From: Thermoplasmata archaeon
Lineage (GTDB): Archaea > Thermoplasmatota > DAOVMN01
Length of the DNA stretch: 7,282 bases
NCBI GenBank assembly: GCA_030630685.1
Contig: DAOVMN010000106.1
Coordinates: 1 to 7,282 of the forward strand
Direction of reading: 5' to 3'
Both the position numbers and the translations under genes were made by a program. The notes beneath the pieces are model-generated. The model was not told the DNA's origin. It saw only the letters and a program-made list of their open reading frames with translations, and searched no databases. This document shows positions 1 to 5,106 of this stretch, piece by piece (within the stretch, counting starts at the first letter, position 1; each line of letters begins with the position of its first letter).

Positions 1-84
1 AACTAAATGGTACCTGATTTTGTAAACGCAATGATTTGCTCTTCTCAATGGGATCATATCGGTAAAAGATACTTTAAGATTATA
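1..84. other. AT-rich edge, nothing recognised
   Basis: No reading frame, RNA gene or repeat that I can support. It lies downstream of the minus-strand Cys-rich frame. Confidence 0.4.
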
Positions 85-387
85 TTATTTTGTGGCTCCC
101 ATCCCCGCAGCAAGCTGCGGGGTATTCGAATAAAAATAAATCCAGCCCCTGCAGGTTGAGTTATCTGGTGACAGGCAGCATGAATTAGGGTGTCCGCTAG
201 AGTTTTCATAAGTGAAATATACTATATTGGTTGAGGTTATATTACTGATATTAAACAGCCTGTATCTTGCTGTAGATAAGTCTACGCACTGTGGTGTGTC
301 CTGTCCTGCAACGCACAGGCAGGTTGTTCCAGCTTCATCACATGTGTTTCCAGCGCAGCAATCTTCGCCAGTAGATCCATTAAGCAC
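85..387 (-). CDS. Cys-rich, sequon-rich hypothetical protein (possible fragment)
   Basis: A 100-codon frame with nine cysteines (residues 10, 11, 16, 23, 25, 34, 70, 71, 79), in two clusters, and five N-x-S/T sequons (N3, N46, N49, N62, N76). That composition suits an exported, disulfide-bonded, glycosylated surface domain, but there is no signal peptide or membrane segment. The assumed start is GTG at 387, one codon after the TGA stop of the upstream asparaginase and in the same frame, so the N-terminus may simply be where the asparaginase ends. A purine-rich stretch (GGGGGAG) lies 8 nt before the GTG, inside the asparaginase end. The region is more AT-rich than the asparaginase gene. It could be the orphaned end of a larger secreted protein joined here by rearrangement, or a short downstream gene. 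I do not recognise the family. Confidence 0.35.
   Translation of the reverse strand: MLNGSTGEDCCAGNTCDEAGTTCLCVAGQDTPQCVDLSTARYRLFNISNITSTNIVYFTYENSSGHPNSCCLSPDNSTCRGWIYFYSNTPQLAAGMGATK
103..122. repeat. Perfect 8-bp hairpin with CAAG loop
   Basis: CCCCGCAG (103-110) is the exact inverted complement of CTGCGGGG (115-122), with a 4-nt loop. It lies in the last codons of the Cys-rich frame. No T-run follows on the minus strand, so it is not a convincing intrinsic terminator, although its position at the end of the asparaginase/Cys-rich unit would suit transcript 3'-end processing or stabilisation. Confidence 0.5.
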
Positions 388-390
388 CTC

Positions 391-1290
391 TCACACTCCC
401 CCGCCCCTGAAGGTCCGGCTTCCCACCCTTCGGATAAACGCATAGCCCATCCGTGGTGCATTGAACGCCCATCCCACCCTGCCTTTCATGTCCATGACAA
501 TGATACCGCCCTCCCTACCATTCACACGTTCCTCGAGGTAGTCGATGGCCAATTGTGCGGCCTTTTTGGGATGGAGGTCCTTTCTCCTTTTCATGTGATC
601 AAGTGCAGTCTTCGAGATGACCACCTTCATGAGGTCCTCCCCGATCCCGGTGGCCGCAGCCGCTCCAACTATATCATTCGCATATCCTCCGCACCCGACG
701 AGCGGGGTATCCCCTATCCTGCCGGGAAGTTTGTAGGTCATCCCGCCGGTGGAAAGGGCAGATGCACAGTTTCCGTATCTGTCAAGTGCAACCGCTCCCA
801 CTGTATCGCTCACCTGCCGCTCCATTTTCTTTCTGACGCGTTCCCATCTCCGAAGGGCATCCTCGGTTATGAGTTCGTTTTCGTCCAAAAGCTCGAACCC
901 GAATTCCCTTGCTAACTCCTCGGCACCTTTTCCGGCAATAAGAAGATAGGGAGTATCTTCCATCACCCTTTTTGCTAATGATACAGGGTGTAGTATCCTT
1001 GCCACGCCAGCCACGGCACCGGATTTCAGGTCATTTCCTCGCATGAGGAAGGCGTCCATCTCGATGTGCCTCTGCCTGTTCAGGCTGGAGCCTACTCCGC
1101 AGTTCAAAGGGGGAAACTCCTCCATGGAGCGGACCGCTTCCTCGACCGCTTCCACCGCGCTTTTCCCCTGTTTTAGGAGCTTGAAGCCCTTCTGTGCCGC
1201 GATCCCGGTGCCGTTTATGTAGTCCTCCACTGCTTTATCCGGGATCTTTCCCGCTCCACCGTGGACGATGATGCTGACGGGTGGTTTCAT
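391..1290 (-). CDS. iaaA: Isoaspartyl peptidase / L-asparaginase (plant-type, Ntn hydrolase)
   Basis: A 299-residue protein, normal length for archaeal plant-type asparaginases. The precursor self-cleaves before a threonine, which becomes the nucleophile; the enzyme hydrolyses L-asparagine and beta-aspartyl dipeptides released from damaged proteins. Visible signatures: HGGAG at 10-14; NCGVGSSLNR (63-72) followed by EMDA; DTVGAVALD with the predicted cleavage before T163; TGGMTYKLPGRIGD (181-194) with R191 and D194; TGIGE at 214-218. These residues fall at the same spacing as T179, R207, D210, T230, G231 and G233 of E. coli IaaA, so the active site looks complete. The ATG at 1290 is preceded by no ribosome site but by an ATAAATAC box, which suggests a leaderless transcript. 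The stop is followed at once by an in-frame Cys-rich sequence. Cytoplasmic. Family assignment is firm; preference between asparagine and isoaspartyl peptides cannot be read from sequence. Confidence 0.95.
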   Translation of the reverse strand: MKPPVSIIVHGGAGKIPDKAVEDYINGTGIAAQKGFKLLKQGKSAVEAVEEAVRSMEEFPPLNCGVGSSLNRQRHIEMDAFLMRGNDLKSGAVAGVARILHPVSLAKRVMEDTPYLLIAGKGAEELAREFGFELLDENELITEDALRRWERVRKKMERQVSDTVGAVALDRYGNCASALSTGGMTYKLPGRIGDTPLVGCGGYANDIVGAAAATGIGEDLMKVVISKTALDHMKRRKDLHPKKAAQLAIDYLEERVNGREGGIIVMDMKGRVGWAFNAPRMGYAFIRRVGSRTFRGGGV

Positions 1291-1312
1291 GGGTTTCGAG
1301 GGGCGGGAGCTT

Positions 1313-1320
1313 GTATTTAT
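1313..1320 (-). promoter_or_regulatory. Archaeal TATA-like box for the asparaginase gene
   Basis: ATAAATAC on the minus strand ends 22 nt before the ATG at 1290. Archaeal transcription usually starts about 25 nt downstream of the box, so the start would lie at or next to the ATG. No Shine-Dalgarno sequence is present. The same octamer sits 24 nt before the pheT ATG, which supports both calls. Confidence 0.5.
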
Positions 1321-1336
1321 CTATTTTCTCTCAGGA

Positions 1337-1352
1337 CCTCAGCTTTCTGAGG
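1337..1352. repeat. 6-bp perfect hairpin in the detached DHH end
   Basis: CCTCAG (1337-1342) and CTGAGG (1347-1352) enclose a CTTT loop. It lies between the DHH gene and the asparaginase promoter. No T-tract follows on the minus strand, so a terminator role is only possible, not shown. Confidence 0.3.
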
Positions 1353-1357
1353 AAGCT

Positions 1358-1390
1358 CTTGAACTTCTCCCTGCAGATGTGAAGGATCGC
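1358..1390. repeat. 33-bp direct repeat, copy 1
   Basis: Matches 1483-1515 in the same orientation at 30 of 33 positions, offset 125 bp. It corresponds to the codons for A-I/V-L-H-I-C-R-E-K-F-K of the DHH protein tail. Confidence 0.85.
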
Positions 1391-1395
1391 TTTAT

Positions 1396-1427
1396 ACAAC
1401 AACTCTGTTGTACAACAATTCTGTTGT
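1396..1427. repeat. Two tandem 16-bp palindromic units
   Basis: Unit 1 (1396-1411) is ACAACA-ACTC-TGTTGT; unit 2 (1412-1427) is ACAACA-ATTC-TGTTGT. They abut exactly and differ at one base. Each can form a 6-bp stem, and the junction TGTTGTACAACA is itself a perfect palindrome. The pair begins four bases beyond the DHH stop codon. It could bind a dimeric regulator, form a cruciform, or mark the 3' end of the DHH transcript. It occupies the interval between the two copies of the DHH tail, so it may have arrived with the rearrangement that produced them. Confidence 0.8.
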
Positions 1428-1431
1428 GCGC

Positions 1432-2460
1432 CTATTTTACCTGAGACACGGACAAATTGCCGTTTTGTTCTCTCAGCCAGCACTTGAACTTCTCCCGACA
1501 GATGTGAAGGACCGCCTCCGCATCCCCTGTACCGGAAAGTCCTGCAGCCCCAGGATGTCCCCCACCCTGACCATTGACCTCCTTTCCCACCCCTTCCAGG
1601 AACTTACCCAGGTGAAAACCCTTTTTTATTAAAGCGGAAGAGGCACGTGCACTGATCCGGTATCCCCCCTTCCGGGAAGAGCCTACCCAGGCAACATCCG
1701 CCCCGAGCATGAGTAGAGCCCTGGCTGCATCCCCTTCAAAGGCATTTACCTCCGAGATGGCCATGATGATGCCCCGGAACTCCTCGATACGAACTCTCTG
1801 GGCGGCCTTGAGCTTGGCAATCCGCTTGGAGACATTCTCCCCCTTGGTGTTCAAGGCATTGTGGATGTCCTCGATGGTTATGTCCGTCTTTCCCAGGAGC
1901 TCGGCAGCGGTTCTCAGGGTTTCCGGTACAGCAAAGGTGAGATGTCCGGTGTCCGTGAGTATCCCGGCTAATAATGCCGTAAGAGCCTTTTCCGGTATCT
2001 TTTTTCCTGCAAGCTTCATGAGATAATATATGATTTCCGCACAGGAACGCTTTTCCGGGTCCGTGTAATAGATAAGCACATCCCCCCTCTCCTCCCAGGC
2101 CGAATTCCGCGCGTGATGGTCTATTACCACCTTTGGGATACTCGGGATGATCTCAAGCTGGGAAGGTGATGAGGTATCAAGCACTATTGCAAGGTCGAAC
2201 TCTTCGAGCTCCTCCAGCGTGTGTTCACTGAATTCCAATCCAAGAAAGGATGAGATATTCTTTGCGGTGCTGCTGACCCCTCCGGTGGCGGAAACAGTAA
2301 TCCCAGGGAGGCACAAAGATAGAGCCACTGCGGAACCAACCGCGTCGGGATCGCCGTTCCTGTGGAATAATACCACCTTTTTCCTGTCCGTTTCAAGAAA
2401 TTCGATTATTTTCAGGAGGGTTTCGTTCTCCCCGGTGTCCAACACTATTCCTCCATTCAT
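1432..2460 (-). CDS. DHH-DHHA1 family phosphoesterase (RecJ/NrnA-like)
   Basis: A 342-residue cytoplasmic metal-dependent phosphoesterase. DHH domain: motif I H33-x3-D37-P-D39 (HRNGDPDAVGS), motif II D95 (VLDTSS), the name-giving DHH at 114-116, and motif IV D170 (DTGHLTF). The DHHA1 substrate-binding domain carries GGGH at 299-302. All metal ligands are present. Relatives hydrolyse short oligonucleotides, cyclic dinucleotide products, pAp or polyphosphate; the substrate is not readable here, and the length suits NrnA-type enzymes more than true RecJ. It starts 8 nt after the stop of the membrane-protein gene, so the two are probably cotranscribed. The ATG at 2460 has no ribosome site before it, while GGAGG lies inside codons 3-4, four bases before GTG codon 6 (2445); that GTG may be the true start. 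A diverged second copy of the 3' end lies downstream. Confidence 0.9.
   Translation of the reverse strand: MNGGIVLDTGENETLLKIIEFLETDRKKVVLFHRNGDPDAVGSAVALSLCLPGITVSATGGVSSTAKNISSFLGLEFSEHTLEELEEFDLAIVLDTSSPSQLEIIPSIPKVVIDHHARNSAWEERGDVLIYYTDPEKRSCAEIIYYLMKLAGKKIPEKALTALLAGILTDTGHLTFAVPETLRTAAELLGKTDITIEDIHNALNTKGENVSKRIAKLKAAQRVRIEEFRGIIMAISEVNAFEGDAARALLMLGADVAWVGSSRKGGYRISARASSALIKKGFHLGKFLEGVGKEVNGQGGGHPGAAGLSGTGDAEAVLHICREKFKCWLREQNGNLSVSQVK
1483..1515. repeat. 33-bp direct repeat, copy 2 (inside the DHH gene)
   Basis: Codons 316-326 of the DHH protein; partner of 1358-1390. Beyond the 33 bp both copies still code for related residues (F-L-R-K versus W-L-R-E) before they diverge. Confidence 0.85.
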
Positions 2461-2468
2461 TCGAGGGT

Positions 2469-3176
2469 TCAGGCACCCACCACTATAATCAGGGTCTTCT
2501 CGTCTTTATTCCCGGAATCATCCTCTGCAAGAACCCGGAATTCGTAGGTTCCCTTCTGATCGAGATAAATGGTTCCGCCTGTGTATTCGTTGTCTTTGTT
2601 ACCTGTTTTTTTCATAGAGCGCATTGTTGTGTTTTTGTCGGCGTCGGGCGGGGTTATGGTTATATAAAGAACGACACTCTCCAGCTTACTATTGTCCACC
2701 ACGGTGGCGTTGATCGAGATGGTTGTGTTTATGGTTGGGTTGGGATCCTGGAGATAGGTCACATTCTCTGATGTCTCGTTTTCAATGGTGTATAGGACAA
2801 TGGAATCAACATGAGGGTCCACCATGTCTATGAATGGGGGATTGAGAAGAAGCGTGAACATCCCGAACCAGGCAAAGAAGAGCAGGAGAACATTGCCAGC
2901 CCAGTTCTTCTTCTCGAATGTAGAGGTGTCGATCTTCATGAGGGAGAAGTAATCCTTGAGTCCAAGCTCTGCTAAGATGATGAGTAGTAGACCCACTATC
3001 CTGTAGCCGGTGTCGATCCTTACTATGAAATAGGATACCAGGGCGATGATCAGGGCAAAGAGAATTACTACGCCGGTTACTTTGGCGTCCCGGAATTCCT
3101 TCGCGATGTATTCCTCCTTGTCGAATTCTGGGAATTCGAATGCTGGCTTGTCCTTTATTCTGGATTTAGCTGACAA
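2469..3176 (-). CDS. Three-helix membrane protein with extracytoplasmic Ig-like domain
   Basis: A 235-residue protein of unknown function. A charged N-terminus (1-32) is followed by three hydrophobic segments at about 34-52, 58-73 and 93-111, then an exported C-terminal region of about 120 residues. That region is rich in beta-type alternation and ends in YEFRVLAEDDSGNKDEKTLIIVV, cut here by its features: a strand, a D/N-rich turn and a final strand, as in the last strands of bacterial or archaeal Ig/cadherin-like folds. Five N-x-S/T sequons (N133, N138, N150, N156, N182) are all in this part, consistent with archaeal surface glycosylation. The start is TTG at 3176, chosen because GGTGA lies 7 nt upstream and no ATG/GTG is in frame. 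It is the first gene of a probable two-gene unit with the DHH phosphoesterase. Function cannot be inferred from either neighbour. Confidence 0.75.
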   Translation of the reverse strand: MSAKSRIKDKPAFEFPEFDKEEYIAKEFRDAKVTGVVILFALIIALVSYFIVRIDTGYRIVGLLLIILAELGLKDYFSLMKIDTSTFEKKNWAGNVLLLFFAWFGMFTLLLNPPFIDMVDPHVDSIVLYTIENETSENVTYLQDPNPTINTTISINATVVDNSKLESVVLYITITPPDADKNTTMRSMKKTGNKDNEYTGGTIYLDQKGTYEFRVLAEDDSGNKDEKTLIIVVGA

Positions 3177-3183
3177 AAGTAGT

Positions 3184-3188
3184 TCACC
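3184..3188 (-). promoter_or_regulatory. Ribosome binding site deciding a TTG start
   Basis: GGTGA on the minus strand, with a 7-nt spacer to the TTG at 3176. It complements the conserved 3' end of archaeal 16S rRNA. The same motif with the same spacer precedes the small reading frame starting at 3356. Confidence 0.6.
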
Positions 3189-3209
3189 GGTGCCCCCAAA
3201 TCCGGTTTT

Positions 3210-3218
3210 ACTTAAATT
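3210..3218 (-). promoter_or_regulatory. TATA-like box for the membrane-protein/DHH unit
   Basis: AATTTAAGT on the minus strand, preceded by an A-rich GAAAA stretch as in archaeal BRE-TATA pairs. It would place the transcription start near 3189, giving a leader just long enough to hold the GGTGA ribosome site. Confidence 0.4.
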
Positions 3219-3252
3219 ATTTTCTCATGCTTTTGATCTGTATTTACCTTAT

Positions 3253-3284
3253 ACACCTCGATACCCCTACACCTCGATACCCCT
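3253..3284. repeat. Exact tandem 16-bp repeat
   Basis: ACACCTCGATACCCCT occurs twice back to back (3253-3268 and 3269-3284) without mismatch, directly abutting the left 27-bp island repeat. The right 27-bp repeat has no such neighbour. Recent slippage or a recombination scar are both possible. Confidence 0.85.
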
Positions 3285-3356
3285 GCCCGCACAGTGCCTC
3301 CGGTCCTCTCGAAGAAACCTTTTCGTCTTTTCCTCGACAATCACTTTATTTTTCAT
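3267..3356 (-). CDS. Possible 29-residue peptide or truncated gene start
   Basis: ATG at 3356 is preceded by GGTGA (3364-3368) with a 7-nt spacer, the same ribosome-site geometry as the membrane-protein gene. It encodes MKNKVIVEEKTKRFL followed by REDRRHCAG (entirely from the 27-bp repeat) and RGIEV before TAG. The strong start signal with so short a product suggests the beginning of a longer gene cut off at the repeat, or a genuine small basic peptide. It is the first frame downstream of the attC-like element at 3408-3505. I recognise no family. Confidence 0.35.
   Translation of the reverse strand: MKNKVIVEEKTKRFLREDRRHCAGRGIEV
3285..3311. repeat. 27-bp direct repeat, left island boundary
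   Basis: Begins GCCCGCACAGTG and ends GGTCCTCTCG; matches 5439-5465 in the same orientation at 26 of 27 positions (A versus G at the seventh base). GC-rich, in contrast to the AT-rich DNA it encloses. Candidate attachment core or target duplication for the accessory segment. Confidence 0.85.
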
Positions 3357-3407
3357 CAATTAATCACCCTTTTTATTGACTATTATCCCATTATTTCCCC
3401 CGATTTC

Positions 3408-3505
3408 ACTTAACGACTCTGGTGTATGTAAAGTACGAGGCGAAGCCGAGCATTTGGGTGAGGGCGATAGCCCGAACCGCATACACCATGTTGGGCGAAG
3501 TCGTT
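3408..3505 (-). other. attC-like foldable element 1
   Basis: Read on the minus strand, box GCCCAAC (3496-3490, RYYYAAC) opens and GTTAAGT (3414-3408, GTTRRRY) closes the element; both match the integron attC consensus. Just inside them is a perfect 9-bp stem, TGGTGTATG (3420-3428) with CATACACCA (3480-3488). A further 7-bp pair, AACGACT (3412-3418) with AGTCGTT (3499-3505), competes with the box pairing. The interior forms GGC-GAA-GCC (3439-3447) and GGGC-GATA-GCCC (3462-3473). It begins 6 nt after the stop of the GIY-YIG gene. The spacers between box and inner stem are unequal, unlike textbook attC sites. An RNA element or miniature transposon is the alternative. Confidence 0.55.
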
Positions 3506-3511
3506 GCAATG

Positions 3512-4099
3512 TCATATTTCAATGTATTGATCTAGACCGGCAATTAGATTGAATCCTTTTATATGTATTCCCAAAGGATCTTCATCTTTCCTTCTATGCC
3601 GATACACTATTCCTTCGTCTTGGAATGTTCCAATTGGACTTGGTTTTTGTTTGGTATTCTTATGAATAGCGGCTTCAACTCTCTCCAGTATTCTCTTTTC
3701 CTTATCAAGAGGAATTAAGAACAATCGCATGCATTCTATGAACTCTAACATCTTGCGACCAAGAATCTGTACCCTCTCTAAGTATTCAATCCTTGCTTTC
3801 TCTCTTGGTTTGATATTAAACCATCCTTCATACAAAAGCGTTTTAGTACCATTAATGAAATCCTTTGCATCATAAATATGATATTGTCCAATAAGATATG
3901 CTTGGAAATGCTGTGCAAGCCTTTCAATAAATGATTTTCCAGTCTCTCCAACATAATAGAGCATGAACTTACTCTTAAATGGAGCCGTAAATAAGTAGAT
4001 TCCTCTGTTGGAAGAAATTGAATTTGTAAAAACATTATCCTCTGCCACCTCTATCCATTTGAAAGGTCCGTACAATTGTACTTCAAGATCGATTTTCAT
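3512..4099 (-). CDS. GIY-YIG nuclease-domain protein
   Basis: A 195-residue protein. After a 30-residue lead comes the GIY-YIG core: GIY at 33-35, YVG at 49-51 (in MLYYVGETG), then FIERLAQH with R60 and H64, and a likely metal-binding glutamate at E142 (RVEAAIHKN). Family members cut DNA one strand at a time with a single metal; they occur in repair enzymes, homing and restriction endonucleases and phage-exclusion proteins. The C-terminal 50 residues are basic and unassigned, so the specific role is unknown. No recognisable added DNA-binding domain. ATG at 4099, with a GGAT purine stretch 9 nt upstream, lies 26 nt after the GTTAGGC box of element 2, and the stop lies 6 nt before element 1, so the gene fills the interval as a cassette gene would. 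It is more AT-rich than the host genes, which suggests acquisition from elsewhere. Confidence 0.8.
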   Translation of the reverse strand: MKIDLEVQLYGPFKWIEVAEDNVFTNSISSNRGIYLFTAPFKSKFMLYYVGETGKSFIERLAQHFQAYLIGQYHIYDAKDFINGTKTLLYEGWFNIKPREKARIEYLERVQILGRKMLEFIECMRLFLIPLDKEKRILERVEAAIHKNTKQKPSPIGTFQDEGIVYRHRRKDEDPLGIHIKGFNLIAGLDQYIEI

Positions 4100-4124
4100 G
4101 GTATTACATCCTATCTGCGATTTC

Positions 4125-4214
4125 GCCTAACATTCCGAGCGTATCTGAAGTTCCCCGAAGGGGAATTTGGGCGGAGTGTCGAAGGCACGAAGCCAGATAC
4201 CCGCCTGTTATCGG
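4125..4214 (-). other. attC-like foldable element 2
   Basis: On the minus strand it closes with GTTAGGC (4131-4125), a classic GTTRRRY box; the opening box CGATAAC (4213-4207) keeps only the AAC core. TAACA (4128-4132) pairs with TGTTA (4206-4210), and GTATCTG (4141-4147) with CAGATAC (4194-4200). The interior holds TTCCCC-GAA-GGGGAA (4151-4165) and a 5-bp hairpin GTGTC-GAA-GGCAC (4176-4188). Homology to element 1 shows in the 14-nt flank CGATTTC-rCyTAAC (4118-4131 and 3401-3414), in ATTTGGG followed by GAG in the middle, and in the order of stems. It lies between the cyclase-like gene and the GIY-YIG gene. Confidence 0.55.
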
Positions 4215-4261
4215 ATTGTGCTGGTGCGTGTTCTATTTTTCTAATAATAATCTCAGTAGAC

Positions 4262-5065
4262 CTATTCATGTATCCTTTTCCTTGCCCAGATCTCAAAGTC
4301 TATTGTATTTTGAATTATTTTCATTTTATGGGAATTGTCTGGTGGTGCAAATGCTTTTTTGCTAGCGTCTTGATACACATCTAACGTCCAGTCCAATGCA
4401 TAACCTTTACGGTTTGTATATTCTGCTGGCCCTATTTTTGGATTGATATATTCCGGAATTTGATATTCTACCAATCGTCTTTTTGCTTTCTCAAGCTTAT
4501 TTCTCTTTATTTCATTTTCCTCCTGTTCAATTAATAAACTGAAGATATTTTCATATTGTTTCAAGTGCCCTTGCTGCGTTACAAATACTTCACAGCTTGG
4601 AGTAAGCGCACAACCCGACCATACTTGCTTATTTTCTCCAATATAAGCGTCTTCGATTGCACGTCCAATCCAGATGGTATTGCTATTAAAAATTAAATCT
4701 CCATACCCAATCGCCCCTCGAAGTGGTGCTTTATGACCGGCAAAGCCGCTGCAAAGAAGATTGTGTGAGGCCGTAACTATCCTAAAAAAATGATCAAATG
4801 TATTTCCTTTTGCAAAAAGAAGAATGCTGTCAGAAACAATCCGATACTCCAGGCTCTGTGGCCCAAAATCAGGCACATATACATTCCTTCCGTTTCTTTC
4901 TATTGTTTTCCCCCTTAAAGCAGCAGAATGTTGTATTTGTGGAAGAAGGCCTCTCATATAAAGAGAATATAAACCCTCGGTACCCCTATGCTCTCTCAGA
5001 GATTTGAATCTTAGGAAATCGAACATTGCTACAAACGAATTTATTGGAGTCGATTTGATTTGCAT
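4262..5065 (-). CDS. Class III nucleotidyl-cyclase-like protein
   Basis: A 267-residue soluble protein with the ordered marks of the adenylate/guanylate cyclase catalytic fold: a first strand with a metal-type aspartate (VAMFDFLRF, D16), a second aspartate turn (YRIVSDSILLFA, D79), LRGAIGYGD at 115-123, and GRAIEDAYIGENKQVWSG at 134-151. The C-terminal NTIDF (253-257) also recurs in stand-alone cyclase-like proteins. A glycine common after the first aspartate is arginine here (FLRF), so activity is uncertain. Relatives make cyclic nucleotides; Pycsar antiphage cyclases belong to this superfamily, but no Pycsar effector (TM or TIR protein) lies next to it. A helical, charged stretch (about 170-200) is of unknown role. 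ATG at 5065 follows GGTGTGA. The stop is about 47 nt before element 2. Strongly AT-rich relative to pheT. Confidence 0.65.
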   Translation of the reverse strand: MQIKSTPINSFVAMFDFLRFKSLREHRGTEGLYSLYMRGLLPQIQHSAALRGKTIERNGRNVYVPDFGPQSLEYRIVSDSILLFAKGNTFDHFFRIVTASHNLLCSGFAGHKAPLRGAIGYGDLIFNSNTIWIGRAIEDAYIGENKQVWSGCALTPSCEVFVTQQGHLKQYENIFSLLIEQEENEIKRNKLEKAKRRLVEYQIPEYINPKIGPAEYTNRKGYALDWTLDVYQDASKKAFAPPDNSHKMKIIQNTIDFEIWARKRIHE

Positions 5066-5072
5066 TTGTCAA

Positions 5073-5106
5073 TCACACCTATCAATTATCATACCGAAAT
5101 ATTAAG
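5073..5106 (-). promoter_or_regulatory. Candidate promoter and ribosome site of the cyclase-like gene
   Basis: On the minus strand CTTAATATTT (5106-5097) resembles an archaeal TATA box and AGGTGTG (5079-5073) is a ribosome site about 8 nt before the ATG. Box-to-start spacing puts the transcript start near 5077, very close to the ribosome site, so the exact box is uncertain. Confidence 0.35.

Larger units (their letters stand above)
1331..1390 (-). pseudogene. Detached second copy of a DHH-phosphoesterase 3' end
   Basis: Read on the minus strand from GCG at 1390, this encodes AILHICREKFKSFLRKLRS and a TGA stop. The intact DHH gene just upstream ends its conserved part with AVLHICREKFKCWLREQ (codons from A316). 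The first 33 nt (1358-1390 versus 1483-1515) agree at 30 positions. Two of the three differences leave the amino acid unchanged (Cys TGC/TGT, Arg AGG/CGG) and the third is Ile/Val. The pieces therefore look like ends of two related coding sequences rather than a fresh copy decaying at random. There is no in-frame link to the intact gene: the frame is shifted by one at its stop. Confidence 0.5.

Noticed and set aside
325..380. Alternative ATG at 380 with GAGGTG just upstream, giving a roughly 30-residue frame
   Set aside because: Good ribosome-site match, but the short product has no recognisable features and the Cys-rich frame looks more protein-like.
391..393. Recoding of TGA to join asparaginase and the Cys-rich frame
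   Set aside because: Asparaginase is full length, other genes here stop at TGA, and no recoding element was seen.
1709..2488. Plus-strand frames opposite the DHH gene
   Set aside because: Ser/Arg-rich shadows of the coding strand, without start signals.
3285..3311. The minus strand of the 27-bp repeat contains CGAGAGGACCGGAG, like the conserved sarcin-ricin region of 23S rRNA
   Set aside because: The similarity stops after about 14 nt and neither flank continues as rRNA; probably chance.
4111..4296. 61-codon minus-strand frame overlapping element 2
   Set aside because: It spans the whole foldable element and the end of the cyclase-like gene; no protein-like features.
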